Shown here one piece after another: positions 10,193 to 18,331 of a stretch of 32,603 nt of DNA; position 1 is the stretch's first letter, and the number at the start of each line of letters is the position of its first letter. The notes under the pieces were generated by a model. The model did not search any database, was not told where the DNA came from, and worked only from the letters and a program-made list of their open reading frames with translations. The position numbers and the translations under genes were made by a program. Source of the DNA: DATBDE01 sp036270095 (lineage in GTDB: Bacteria; Actinomycetota; Thermoleophilia; Solirubrobacterales; Solirubrobacteraceae); contig DATBDE010000089.1 of assembly GCA_036270095.1 (NCBI GenBank), positions 1 to 32,603 on the forward strand. Direction: 5' to 3'.

Positions 10193-11082
10193 TCGACTTC
10201 TGCGGGATCGCGCTCGAGCACCCGGTCATCAACGCATCGGGCACCTTCGACGCCATCGCGGCCCGCCGCGCCTTCGGCGACGGCATCCTCGAGCGGTTCC
10301 CGTTCAGCGCCTTCGTGTCCAAGACCGTGACCCTGGAGCCGCGCGAGGGCAACCCGCCGCCGCGGCTGTGGGAGCAGAGCGCGGGGCTCGTCAACTCGAT
10401 CGGCCTGCCCAACAAGGGCCTGCGCGGCTACCTCGAGCACGACCTCCCGGAGCTCGCCGAGCTGCCGGTTCCGCTCATGGTCAACGTCATGGGTTCGACC
10501 CGCGAGGAGGTCGCCACGCTGGTCGCCGCCTTCGCCGAGCGCGATGTGGTCGCCGCACTCGAACTCAACCTGAGCTGCCCGAACGTCAAGACCGGACTCG
10601 ACTTCGGCGTCGATCCGGCCGCCACCGAGGGCCTCATCGCGCACGTCCGGCCGCTCACCGTCAAGCCGCTCATCGTCAAGCTCACGCCCAACGCGACCGA
10701 CTCCGCCGCGGTGGCCGAGGCCGCTCGCGACGGCGGCGCCGACGCCGTTTCGCTCATCAACACCCTGCGGGCGATGCCGCTGCACCCCATGACCGGCGAG
10801 CCGTGGCTGGGCGGGCGCACGGGCGGCGCCTCCGGGCCCGCGATCCGGACCATCGCCCTGGCCCAGGTCGCGCAGGTTGCCGCGCGGGTGGACCTTCCCA
10901 TCGTGGGCATGGGCGGCGTCCAGCGCGGCCGCGACGCGCTCGACCTCATGCACGCCGGAGCGACTATCGTCGCGGTCGGAACCGAGAGCTTCCGCGACCC
11001 CCTCGCAGCCACGCGAATTGTCCACGAGATGACCCGAAGCGAGGCCTCGAGGTCGTTGGAGGCGCCCTCGACGGCGCGTTGA
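10189..11082 (+). CDS. pyrD: dihydroorotate dehydrogenase, class 1B catalytic subunit
   Basis: This 297-residue FMN TIM-barrel enzyme oxidises dihydroorotate to orotate in the cytosol. LELNLSCPNVKTG places the catalytic base Cys (C130) as in class 1 enzymes, where class 2 has Ser. NASGTFD, SKTVTLEPREGNPPPRL, LVNSIGLPNKG, SLINTLRA and IVGMGGVQRGRDALD are family motifs. The GTG overlaps the pyrK stop as GTGA. The C-terminal tail RSEASRSLEAPSTAR is low in family character. pyrF, the usual next gene in actinobacteria, is absent, so the operon stops one step before UMP. Confidence 0.95.
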   Translation: MIDFCGIALEHPVINASGTFDAIAARRAFGDGILERFPFSAFVSKTVTLEPREGNPPPRLWEQSAGLVNSIGLPNKGLRGYLEHDLPELAELPVPLMVNVMGSTREEVATLVAAFAERDVVAALELNLSCPNVKTGLDFGVDPAATEGLIAHVRPLTVKPLIVKLTPNATDSAAVAEAARDGGADAVSLINTLRAMPLHPMTGEPWLGGRTGGASGPAIRTIALAQVAQVAARVDLPIVGMGGVQRGRDALDLMHAGATIVAVGTESFRDPLAATRIVHEMTRSEASRSLEAPSTAR

Positions 11083-11158
11083 AGGATCCGGCGCCGTCCG
11101 GCCCCACAGAAAAGGCCTGTAAAACAACCCTTTTCGCTGCTTCGTGACAATTGAGAAC

Positions 11159-11188
11159 TTGACCTCAGGTTGAGGTCGAAGCGAATTT
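11159..11188 (+). promoter_or_regulatory. mihF promoter with dyad in the spacer
   Basis: TTGACC (11159-11164) and GAATTT (11183-11188) form a -35/-10 pair 18 bp apart. The spacer contains the perfect dyad GACCTCA-ggt-TGAGGTC (11161-11177). Placement of CCTCA...TGAGG arms between -35 and -10 resembles MerR/SoxR-type operators, but the arms are closer together than usual. The regulator is unknown. Confidence 0.4.
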
Positions 11189-11297
11189 GCCCGTTCCCGC
11201 TTGATCGCTGCCGCGTGGGATGAAAGAGTGCTTCTCGATGCCGCCGGCCGCCCATACGACCGCCACGCGTTCGGCGGCGACTCCCGAAAGGTCTCTC

Positions 11298-11585
11298 GTG
11301 CAGCGGATGGACGCCCTCAGTCGTGCGAACCAGATCCGCACCCGTCGCGCGCAGCTCAAGCGCGACCTCAAGGCCGGCCGCACCTCGATCCAGGACGTGC
11401 TCCTGCAGCCGCCCGACTGGGTCGAGACCGCCAAGGTGTTCGACATGATGCTCGCGGTCCCGAAGTACGGCCGGGTCAAGGTCAACAAAGTCCTGCAAAC
11501 CTGCCGTATCTCGCCGTCGAAGACCATCGGCGGCTTGTCGGAGCGCCAGCGGTCCGAGCTGGTCGCGCTCCTGCGCTCGCGCTGA
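11298..11585 (+). CDS. mihF: actinobacterial integration host factor (mIHF)
   Basis: This small nucleoid protein of the mIHF family binds and bends DNA. The core ALSRANQIRTRRAQLKRDLK, then DVLLQPPDWVETAKVFDMMLAVPKYGRVKVNKVL and the helix-two-turn-helix-like end ISPSKTIGGLSERQRSELVALL match the mycobacterial and Streptomyces proteins. I chose GTG 11298 (95 residues) because GAAAGG lies 6 nt before it and it begins just ahead of the conserved part. ATG 11220 or 11241 would add 26 or 19 low-complexity residues. It heads the conserved mihF-gmk-rpoZ set. The stop overlaps the apparent CTG start of gmk. Confidence 0.9.
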   Translation: MQRMDALSRANQIRTRRAQLKRDLKAGRTSIQDVLLQPPDWVETAKVFDMMLAVPKYGRVKVNKVLQTCRISPSKTIGGLSERQRSELVALLRSR

Positions 11586-12163
11586 GCCCGAGCCGCGTCT
11601 TCGTCATCACCGGCCCCTCCGGGGTGGGGAAGGGCACGCTCATCCGCGGCCTGCGCTCCCGCATCCCCGAGCTCGAGCTGTCGGTGTCGGCGACCACACG
11701 CAAGCCGCGGCCGGGCGAGGAGAACGGCGCCGACTACCACTTCCTCTCCGACGCCGAGTTCGACGAGCGCCTGCGCGCGGACGAGTTCGTCGAGCACGCC
11801 AGCTACTCGGGCAACCGCTACGGCACCCTGCGGTCCGAGCTCGCGCGGCGCGCCGCCGCCGGCGTCCCGGTGGTGCTCGAGATCGAGGTCCAGGGCGCGC
11901 GGCAGATCCGCGAGGCCATGCCCGAGGCCGAGCAGGTCTTCATCGCCCCGCCCTCGGTGGACGCCCTCCGGGAGCGCCTGGTCGGCCGCGGAACCGACGC
12001 CACCGAGGACGTCGAGCGGCGCCTCGCCACCGCCCTCGACGAGCTCGAGGCCGAGCCCGAGTTTGGCCACGTCGTGGTCAACGATCGACTCGAGACCGCG
12101 GTTGGCGAGCTGGAGCGCATCGTGCGAGACAGCCTGGATCGGCCGCTAGACTCGGACAGGTGA
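11582..12163 (+). CDS. gmk: guanylate kinase
   Basis: This enzyme converts GMP to GDP. The P-loop VFVITGPSGVGKGTL (K17), the GMP-binding segment SVSATTRKPRPGEENGADYHFLS, HASYSGNRYGT and VVLEIEVQGARQI are all present, giving 193 residues, a normal length. The start is odd: no ATG, GTG or TTG lies in frame near the N-terminus. CTG 11582 overlaps the mihF stop as CTGA, mirroring the ATGA/GTGA couplings elsewhere in the window, and yields LSPSRVFVITG, the expected N-terminus. I infer CTG initiation by coupling. A sequencing or frame error is the alternative. Confidence 0.93.
   Translation: MSPSRVFVITGPSGVGKGTLIRGLRSRIPELELSVSATTRKPRPGEENGADYHFLSDAEFDERLRADEFVEHASYSGNRYGTLRSELARRAAAGVPVVLEIEVQGARQIREAMPEAEQVFIAPPSVDALRERLVGRGTDATEDVERRLATALDELEAEPEFGHVVVNDRLETAVGELERIVRDSLDRPLDSDR
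12147..12152 (+). promoter_or_regulatory. -10 box of an internal rpoZ promoter
   Basis: TAGACT inside the end of gmk is followed by 7 nt and the rpoZ GTG, the spacing of a leaderless start. rpoZ may thus have its own promoter besides read-through. Confidence 0.4.
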
Positions 12164-12387
12164 TCAAGCCACGCATCGACGAGCTTCTGGGCGAGGTCGA
12201 CTCGAACTACGCCTCCGTGATCGTCGCCGCCAAGCGCGCGCGACAGATCAACTCGTACTACCACAACCTCGGCGAGGGGACGTTCGACGAGTTCCCGCCT
12301 CCGATGGTCGAGACGCGATCAAAGAACTACCTCACGATCGCGCTCGAGGAAGTCGCCGCGGGCAAGATCAAGTACCACTACCGGTAG
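12160..12387 (+). CDS. rpoZ: RNA polymerase omega subunit
   Basis: This 75-residue omega subunit helps assemble and stabilise the beta' subunit of RNA polymerase. The sequence MIKPRIDELLGEVDSNYASV, then AAKRARQINSYYHNLGEG and the end KNYLTIALEEVAAGKIKY are characteristic of actinobacterial omega, where the S/N-YY segment and the C-terminal GKIKY are conserved. The GTG start overlaps the gmk stop as GTGA. It sits between gmk and coaBC, the usual gene order. Confidence 0.95.
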   Translation: MIKPRIDELLGEVDSNYASVIVAAKRARQINSYYHNLGEGTFDEFPPPMVETRSKNYLTIALEEVAAGKIKYHYR

Positions 12388-12397
12388 GTCCGGTGGC

Positions 12398-13684
12398 GTG
12401 GCGCGGCTGCTGCTCGGAGTCTCGGGGGGCATAGCCGCCTACAAGGCGCTGGAGCTCGCACGCCTGGCCACGGTGCAGGGCCACGCGGTGCGCTTGATCT
12501 GCACCGAGACCGCGCTGCGCTTCGTGGGCCGCGCGTCGTTTGCCGCCATCACCGGCGCGCCCGTGCTCGTCGACGAGTTCGAGCCTGACCCCGCCCGCGG
12601 CGCCTTCCCCGACCAGCGCCCGCCCGACCACGCGCCGCTGTCCCACCTCGAGCTGGTGGCCAACGCCGACGCCTACCTGATCGCGCCCGCCTCGGCCAAC
12701 ACGCTGGCCAAGCTCGCCACGGGCCTGGCCGACAGCCTCGTCACCACCGCCGCCCTGGCTGCGCGATGCCCGCTGCTCGTGGCGCCGGCCATGAACAACC
12801 ACATGTGGGAGCACCCGGCGACCCAGGCCAACGTCGAGATCCTGCGCGCGCGCGGCGTCGACGTGCTCGAGCCGGGCACCGGCGCGCTCGGCTCGCGCGG
12901 CGAGTGGGGCGCGGGGCGCCTGCCCGAGCCGCCCGACCTGCTCGCGGCGGTAGAGGCGACGCTGGCCGGCGCAGCGGACCTCGCCGGCGTGCGCGTGCTG
13001 ATCACCGCCGGCGGCACCCGCGAGCCGATCGACGCGGTGCGCTTCGTCGGCAACCGCTCCTCCGGCCGCATGGGCTTCGCGGTAGCCGAGGAAGCCGCCC
13101 GCCGCGGCGCCGCGGTGACCTGCCTGGCCGCCAACGTGGGACTTCCGCGCCACGCGGGTATCGAGTACGTCGAGGTCGAAACCGCCTCCGAGCTGGCCGA
13201 CGCGGCGCGTAGCCGCTTCGCTGCGTGCGATGTTCTGGTCATGGCGGCGGCGGTGGGTGACTTCCGGCCGACCAGCGCGGCCGCCGACAAGATCAAGAAG
13301 GACGGAGCCGCCAACGGCATGGAGCTGGCACTGGAGCGCACCGAGGACATCCTGGCCGGCCTCTCCGCGCGCCGGCGGCCCGACCAGGTGCTGGTCGGCT
13401 TCGCGGCCGAGTTCGGCGCCGGCAACGCCGTCGCCTACGGCCGCGACAAGCTGGCCCGCAAGGGGTTGGATGCCGTGGTGGTCAACGATATCTCACGCTC
13501 CGACATCGGCTTCGACGCCGATGCCAACGAGGTGACCATCCTCACCGCGCGCGGCGAGCGCCACGTCGCGCGCACGGCCAAGGCCCAGGTGGCGCGCCAG
13601 GTGCTCGACGCGGTGGTCGAGCTACGTCGGGAGGAGAAGGATGGAGCCGGTCGAGCTCCCGCGGGTCGAGCAGCAAGAGCTTGA
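12398..13684 (+). CDS. coaBC: bifunctional phosphopantothenoylcysteine decarboxylase / synthase
   Basis: This 428-residue fusion catalyses two coenzyme A steps: joining cysteine to phosphopantothenate, then decarboxylating the product. The N-terminal flavin-dependent CoaC half shows LGVSGGIAAYKALEL, APLSHLELV, APASANTLAKLATGLADSL and APAMNNHMW. The C-terminal CoaB half shows VLITAGGTREPIDAVRFVGNRSSGRMG, MAAAVGDFRP, the KIKK motif and a VGFAAEFG segment. Both halves look intact. The GTG start lies 10 nt after rpoZ with no strong Shine-Dalgarno sequence. Its last 44 nt overlap the MoxR gene, so the tail GAGRAPAGRAARA is probably dispensable. Confidence 0.95.
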   Translation: MARLLLGVSGGIAAYKALELARLATVQGHAVRLICTETALRFVGRASFAAITGAPVLVDEFEPDPARGAFPDQRPPDHAPLSHLELVANADAYLIAPASANTLAKLATGLADSLVTTAALAARCPLLVAPAMNNHMWEHPATQANVEILRARGVDVLEPGTGALGSRGEWGAGRLPEPPDLLAAVEATLAGAADLAGVRVLITAGGTREPIDAVRFVGNRSSGRMGFAVAEEAARRGAAVTCLAANVGLPRHAGIEYVEVETASELADAARSRFAACDVLVMAAAVGDFRPTSAAADKIKKDGAANGMELALERTEDILAGLSARRRPDQVLVGFAAEFGAGNAVAYGRDKLARKGLDAVVVNDISRSDIGFDADANEVTILTARGERHVARTAKAQVARQVLDAVVELRREEKDGAGRAPAGRAARA

Positions 13685-14606
13685 GACTGCCGCCGCGGTC
13701 GCGCGCAGGATCGCGGCCAACGTGGGACGCGCGGTGGAGGTGCGCGAGGACGTGCTCGACTTCGTGCTGGTCGCGCTCGCCGCGCGCGGCCACGTGCTCA
13801 TCGAGGACTACCCGGGCGTGGGCAAGACGGCCCTGGCGCGCTCGCTGGCGCTGTCGATCGACGGCGCCTTCGCACGCATCCAGTGCACGGCCGACCTGCT
13901 GCCCGCCGACGTGGTCGGCACCGCGGTCTACAACCAGCGCGAGGAGCGCTTCGAGTTCCGCCCCGGACCGATCTTCGCCAACGTCGTCCTCGTCGACGAG
14001 GTCAACCGCGCGTCGCCGAAGACGCAGTCGGGCCTGCTCGAGTGCATGCAGGAGCAACGGGTCACCGTCGACGTGCACACGCACGAGCTGGCACACCCGT
14101 TCATCGTGCTCGCGACCCAGAATCCGATGGAGTACGCGGGCACCTACCCGCTGCCCGAGTCGCAGGTCGACCGCTTCATGATGCGGCTGTCCATGGGCTA
14201 CCCGAGCGCCGGAGCGGAGGCGGGCATGCTGGCCGCGCACGAGACCGGCGACCGCGTGCTCGAGCTCGAGACCGTGGCCGACACGACCGAGGTGCTGGCC
14301 CTGCAGGACGCGGCCGCCCGGGTGCGCGCAGCGCCGGCCCTGCGCGACTACATCGTCGCCCTGCTCGGGCACACGCGCGCCGACCCGCGGGTCGAGCTCG
14401 GCGCGAGCCCGCGCTCGGGCGTGATGCTGCTGCGCGCGGCCAAGGCCCGCGCCCTGCTCGAGGGCCGCGACCACGCGCTGCCCGACGACGTCCAGGCGCT
14501 GGCCCAGCCGGTGCTGGCTCACCGCATCATGCTCGCGCCGGAGGCGGCCGAGGCCTCCGGCGGCGCCGTCGTCGCCGACGCGATCTCGAGGACCTCGGGG
14601 CTGTAG
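13641..14606 (+). CDS. MoxR-family AAA+ ATPase
   Basis: This 321-residue AAA+ protein of the MoxR class is thought to act as a chaperone or insertase for cell-envelope or metalloprotein partners. It has Walker A EDYPGVGKTALA (K62), Walker B VVLVDEVNRASPKTQ, the sensor-1 region IVLATQNPMEYAGTYPLPESQVDRFMMR and the lid-domain GASPRSGVMLLRAAKA. GGAGGAGAAGG just upstream supports ATG 13641, although the gene then overlaps coaBC by 44 nt. It is followed by DUF58 and transglutaminase genes, the usual partner set. In other actinobacteria coaBC is normally followed by metK and priA, so this unit appears inserted or rearranged here. Confidence 0.92.
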   Translation: MEPVELPRVEQQELETAAAVARRIAANVGRAVEVREDVLDFVLVALAARGHVLIEDYPGVGKTALARSLALSIDGAFARIQCTADLLPADVVGTAVYNQREERFEFRPGPIFANVVLVDEVNRASPKTQSGLLECMQEQRVTVDVHTHELAHPFIVLATQNPMEYAGTYPLPESQVDRFMMRLSMGYPSAGAEAGMLAAHETGDRVLELETVADTTEVLALQDAAARVRAAPALRDYIVALLGHTRADPRVELGASPRSGVMLLRAAKARALLEGRDHALPDDVQALAQPVLAHRIMLAPEAAEASGGAVVADAISRTSGL

Positions 14607-14608
14607 CC

Positions 14609-15694
14609 ATGCGCGGGGCCGTGTCGACCGCGCTGCTCGGCGCTGGCTTCATCGTCGCTGCAGGGCTGCTCGACGCCGAGCCGTTCTATGTCCCCGGCGT
14701 CGCCTTCGTGTTCCTGGGCCTGCTGTGCGCGGCCTGGGTGGCGCTGGCCGCGCGCGGCGTGCGGGTGCAACGCACAATCGCCGCGCGCCGCGTGGTCGAG
14801 GACCAGCCGCTCGGCGTGCGCATCCTGGCCCGGGCCGGTGGGCTCCCGTTCCCGGCCGGCGTGGTCGACGAGCCGCTGCTCGACGACCCGGTGTCGCTGC
14901 CCTCCGGGCGCCAGCGCTTCGGCTTCCGCATCGAGGCAACGTTCACGCGGCGCGGGCGACGCCTGCTCGAGCCCACGCGCGTCGTCATCCGCGACCCGCT
15001 CGGCCTGGCCTCGCGCCAGGCGGCGGTGGGGGAGGCCGAGGAGGTGCTCGTGCTCCCGCGCACCGAGGCCGTGCGCGCCCCCGGCGCCGGGCCCGACGGC
15101 GGCCGCGTCGGCGACCGGCCGCTGCTGGCCGAGGCGGCCGAGACCGAGATCGACGGCCTGCGCAGCTACCGCGAGGGCACGCCCGCCTCGCGCATCCACT
15201 GGCCCGCGCTGGCCCGCCGCCGCGGCCTGCTCGAGCGCCGGCTGCAGGCCGACGCCGACAGCCGTCCGCTGGTCGTGCTGGATGCCCGTACCGAGCGCGA
15301 CGAGGACCTCGACGCCGCCGTACGCGCAGCCGCCTCGCTGGCGCTGCAGCTGGCGGGGGAGGGCGGGTGCTCGGTGCTGCTGCCCGGCGACCGCCGCCCG
15401 ACCGACCTCGACGCCGGCCTGGGCGGCTGGCCCGAGGTGCACGCCCGGCTCGCGCTCGTGCAGGCGGTGGCGACGCCGCCGGGCCTGAGCGCGGCGGGCG
15501 GGCGCATGGGGCCCGTGGTCTACGTCGCCGCCCGGCCGCTGGCCGCCGCCCCCCGGGGGCTCGAGCGGGTGCCGGTCGGGTCGGTCCTGGTGGTGCCCGG
15601 ACGCCCGGCCGCCGCGCCGGGACCGGAGGCCTTCGCGGTGGCGGGCTGCCGCGGCTACGCGCTCGGCCCCCACGTCCGGAAGGCGGCCGCGTGA
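14609..15694 (+). CDS. DUF58 domain protein
   Basis: The 361-residue protein begins with two hydrophobic segments (about residues 5-22 and 27-48), followed by a soluble part. The DUF58 signature is ETEIDGLRSYREGTPASRIHWPALARRRGLLERRLQAD around residue 170-205, followed by a vWA-like region starting PLVVLDAR. Such proteins pair with MoxR ATPases and membrane transglutaminases; the molecular role is not established. ATG 14609 is 2 nt after the MoxR stop. Its stop overlaps the transglutaminase GTG. Confidence 0.88.
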   Translation: MRGAVSTALLGAGFIVAAGLLDAEPFYVPGVAFVFLGLLCAAWVALAARGVRVQRTIAARRVVEDQPLGVRILARAGGLPFPAGVVDEPLLDDPVSLPSGRQRFGFRIEATFTRRGRRLLEPTRVVIRDPLGLASRQAAVGEAEEVLVLPRTEAVRAPGAGPDGGRVGDRPLLAEAAETEIDGLRSYREGTPASRIHWPALARRRGLLERRLQADADSRPLVVLDARTERDEDLDAAVRAAASLALQLAGEGGCSVLLPGDRRPTDLDAGLGGWPEVHARLALVQAVATPPGLSAAGGRMGPVVYVAARPLAAAPRGLERVPVGSVLVVPGRPAAAPGPEAFAVAGCRGYALGPHVRKAAA

Positions 15695-17940
15695 CCGCCG
15701 CCAGCCTGCGCGCCCGGGTCACGACGGGTGCCGCGCAAGGCACGCGTACGTCGATGACGGTTCGGCTGTGCGCCGTCGCGGCGCTGGCGCTGTTCGTCGG
15801 GCTGCAGTGGGCGACGCTGCTGTTCCCGTCGGCTCCCGGGCGCATGGTGCTCGGGGTCGTGGTGGGCGCCGCCGCCGGCGCCACCGTCGCTCTGGCCCGC
15901 CGCCGGCGCCGCCTCGTGATCGCCGCCGTGGCCGTCGCCCTCGTCCCGCTCCTCCTGCTCGTCGGCGGCGCCAGTGTGCGCGAGCTCCTGCCCGGGGGCT
16001 GGGGCACGCTGTTCCCCGGCATCGGCGACGCGCTGAGCGCGCTGCCGCAGCTGCGCGTGCCCTACACCGGCGCCGACGACTTCATCGTGATGGTCACCGT
16101 GGCCGGCGGCTCAGCACTGATCGCGCTGGCCTTCCTCGCCGCCGCGGCACTGTCGCGGCGCGGGCGAGCGATCGCCGTGGTCGCGCTGGCCCTCGTCTAC
16201 GCGATCCCCGCCACCGAGATCAGCGCGACCTCGCCCTACCTGCGCGGCGCCGTGTTCGCGGTGCTCATCGGTGCGGTGCTGTGGGCAGAGCGCCTCGCCC
16301 GCCCCGGCGCGGCCCCGGACGCGACCGTCGCAGCCGCGCTGCTCGGCCTGGGCGCGGTGGCCGGGCTCGCGCTCGGCCCCGGCCTGGACGCGAGCCGGCC
16401 CTGGGTCAACTGGGACAAGTTCGTGACCGACCTCTCGCGCTCCGACACCGAGCAGTTCGCCTGGGACCACACGTACGGGCCGATCGACTGGCCCCGCGAC
16501 AACCGCGTGGTGCTGCGGGTCAAGGCCAAGCAGAGCGCATACTGGAAGGCCGCCAACCTGGACGGGTTCGACGGCACGCGCTGGGTGCGCGCCGGGCTGC
16601 GCCCCGACCAGGGCGCCTTCTCCAATCGCGGCGCCGACGTCGTCCCGAACCCCAAGTGGGAGGAGAACATCCGCGTGAGCCTGGCCGGCATCCGCACCGA
16701 CCAGGTGATCGGCGCCGGCAGCACGCTCTCGGTCAACCGGCTGCGGCTGCACCAGGTCCCGGTCGGGAGCCCGGGCACGTGGGCGGTCCTCGGTCAGCTC
16801 CACGACGGCGACACCTACAACGCCCGCGTCTACGTGCCCCGCCCGAGCCCGGACCAGCTCGCCGCCGCCGGCACGAACTATCCCGACGTGACCGAGCTGT
16901 ACCGGTCCATGCGCCTGCCCGGCGCCGGCGGCGACCCCGCCCGCGGCGTGGAGATGGTGTTCCGGCCCTTCGGCTCGCACCAGCAGCCGGTCGCGCTCGG
17001 GCCCACCGCCACCGTGGCCGAGCAGGGCGACCGCGTCCTGGCCCACTCGCCCTACGCCCGCACCTACGCGCTGGCCCGGCGGCTCGCCGACGGCGCCGCC
17101 AACCCCTACGACTTCGCCCGTCGCGTCAACGACTACCTCAACGGCGGCCGGTACGTGTACTCCGAGGACCCGCCCAAGCGCGCGGCGCCGCTGGACGCGT
17201 TCCTGTTCCGCGACTACCGCGGCTACTGCCAGCAGTTCTCGGGCGCGATGGCGCTCCTCCTGCGCATGGGCGGCGTGCCCGCGCGGGTGGCGGCGGGTTT
17301 CTCGCCCGGGTCGCTGGACCCGCAGCGCGGCCAGTACATCGTGCGCGACGTCGACGCCCACTCGTGGGTCGAGGCCTTCTTCCCGCGCTACGGCTGGATC
17401 ACCTTCGACCCGACGCCGGCGATCGCGCCCGCGCGGGCGCAGGAGTCCTTCGACCCGGTCACCACCGGCGGAGGCGGCGCGACGACCGACGGCGGCATCG
17501 GCGACACCGTGGCCGACCCGAGCAAGGGCGGGGGCAAGTCGCTCGCGGCGCCGGACTCGTCCTCGTTCCCCGTGCTCCCGGTGCTCGGCGCCGGGCTGGC
17601 CGTGATCCTGCTCGTGCTGGTGGCCTTCGCCGTCGTGGCCCTGCTGCGCCGGCGCCGCGGCAGGGCCGCCGACCCGCAGCTGGCCGAGCTCGAGCGCGCG
17701 CTGCGCCGCTCGGGCCGCGCGCCGGACACCGGCATAACCCTGCGGCGACTGGAGCGCACCTTCGCCTCCGAGCCGGGCGCGGCGGCCTACGTGCGCGCCG
17801 TGCGCGAGGCGCGCTACGGCTACGGCACCGCCCCGCCGACCACCGAGCAGCGGCGCGCGCTGCGCCGCGCGCTGGCCGCCGGATGGGAGTACACGGGCCG
17901 GCTGCGGGGCCTCTGGGCCGTGCCTCCTTCCGTTTGGTAG
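15691..17940 (+). CDS. membrane transglutaminase-like protein
   Basis: This 749-residue protein has an N-terminal block of about seven hydrophobic segments (roughly residues 25-232), an extracytoplasmic region, a transglutaminase-like core and a further membrane segment near 627-652 (VLGAGLAVILLVLVAFAVVALL), ending in an Arg-rich cytoplasmic tail. The catalytic triad is visible: GYCQQFSGAMALLLRMGGVPARV (C513), DVDAHSWVEAFFPRYGW (H557) and FDPTP (D573). This architecture is the DUF3488/transglutaminase type found beside MoxR and DUF58. The substrate is unknown; peptide cross-linking or proteolysis at the envelope is plausible. The GTG overlaps the DUF58 stop as GTGA. Confidence 0.92.
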   Translation: MTAASLRARVTTGAAQGTRTSMTVRLCAVAALALFVGLQWATLLFPSAPGRMVLGVVVGAAAGATVALARRRRRLVIAAVAVALVPLLLLVGGASVRELLPGGWGTLFPGIGDALSALPQLRVPYTGADDFIVMVTVAGGSALIALAFLAAAALSRRGRAIAVVALALVYAIPATEISATSPYLRGAVFAVLIGAVLWAERLARPGAAPDATVAAALLGLGAVAGLALGPGLDASRPWVNWDKFVTDLSRSDTEQFAWDHTYGPIDWPRDNRVVLRVKAKQSAYWKAANLDGFDGTRWVRAGLRPDQGAFSNRGADVVPNPKWEENIRVSLAGIRTDQVIGAGSTLSVNRLRLHQVPVGSPGTWAVLGQLHDGDTYNARVYVPRPSPDQLAAAGTNYPDVTELYRSMRLPGAGGDPARGVEMVFRPFGSHQQPVALGPTATVAEQGDRVLAHSPYARTYALARRLADGAANPYDFARRVNDYLNGGRYVYSEDPPKRAAPLDAFLFRDYRGYCQQFSGAMALLLRMGGVPARVAAGFSPGSLDPQRGQYIVRDVDAHSWVEAFFPRYGWITFDPTPAIAPARAQESFDPVTTGGGGATTDGGIGDTVADPSKGGGKSLAAPDSSSFPVLPVLGAGLAVILLVLVAFAVVALLRRRRGRAADPQLAELERALRRSGRAPDTGITLRRLERTFASEPGAAAYVRAVREARYGYGTAPPTTEQRRALRRALAAGWEYTGRLRGLWAVPPSVW

Positions 17941-17946
17941 CCCGCC

Positions 17947-17952
17947 TAGACT
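17947..17952 (+). promoter_or_regulatory. -10 box of the TPR gene
   Basis: TAGACT is followed by 7 nt and the GTG start at 17960, with no Shine-Dalgarno sequence, indicating a leaderless transcript. It is identical in sequence and spacing to the rpoZ box. Confidence 0.5.
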
Positions 17953-17959
17953 GGATCGC

Positions 17960-18328
17960 GTGACGCCGGAGTCCGTCTACGACCTCTACCGCCGTGGCAC
18001 CGGGCTGCTCGAGGCCGGCGACCACCACGCCGCCATCGTGCCGCTCAGCCGCGCCCGCGACGCCGAGCCCGAGAAGACCTCGATCCGCGAGGCGCTCGGC
18101 CGCGCGTACTTCCACGCACGCCGCTACGAGGCCGCCGCAGCGGAGTTCGAGGCCGTCGTCGACCGCGCGCCGACCAACGACTTCGCGCTCTTCTGCCTCG
18201 GCCGGTCGCTGCAGCAGCTCGGCCGCCACGCCGAGGCGCGCAAGCCGCTCACGCTCGCGGCGTGCATGCGGCCCGAGCGCGGCGACTACAAGCTCTACCG
18301 CGACCGCAGTCGCCGCGCCGCGGCGTAG
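17960..18328 (+). CDS. tetratricopeptide-repeat protein
   Basis: The 122-residue product is made almost entirely of about three TPR units: YDLYRRGTGLLEAGDHHAAIVPLSRARDAEPEK, then SIREALGRAYFHARRYEAAAAEFEAVVDRAPTN, then DFALFCLGRSLQQLGRHAEARKPLTLAACMRPE. TPR units are helix pairs that bind protein partners, so this is probably an adaptor; no catalytic part exists. No signal peptide is visible. It begins a new transcript after the transglutaminase gene. Its partner is unknown. Confidence 0.85.
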   Translation: MTPESVYDLYRRGTGLLEAGDHHAAIVPLSRARDAEPEKTSIREALGRAYFHARRYEAAAAEFEAVVDRAPTNDFALFCLGRSLQQLGRHAEARKPLTLAACMRPERGDYKLYRDRSRRAAA

Positions 18329-18331
18329 CAC

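Noticed and set aside
11105..11135. GAAAAGG...CCTTTTC hairpin after pyrD as a terminator
   Set aside because: Stem is only 7 bp, mostly A-T, with a 13-nt loop and no T-run.
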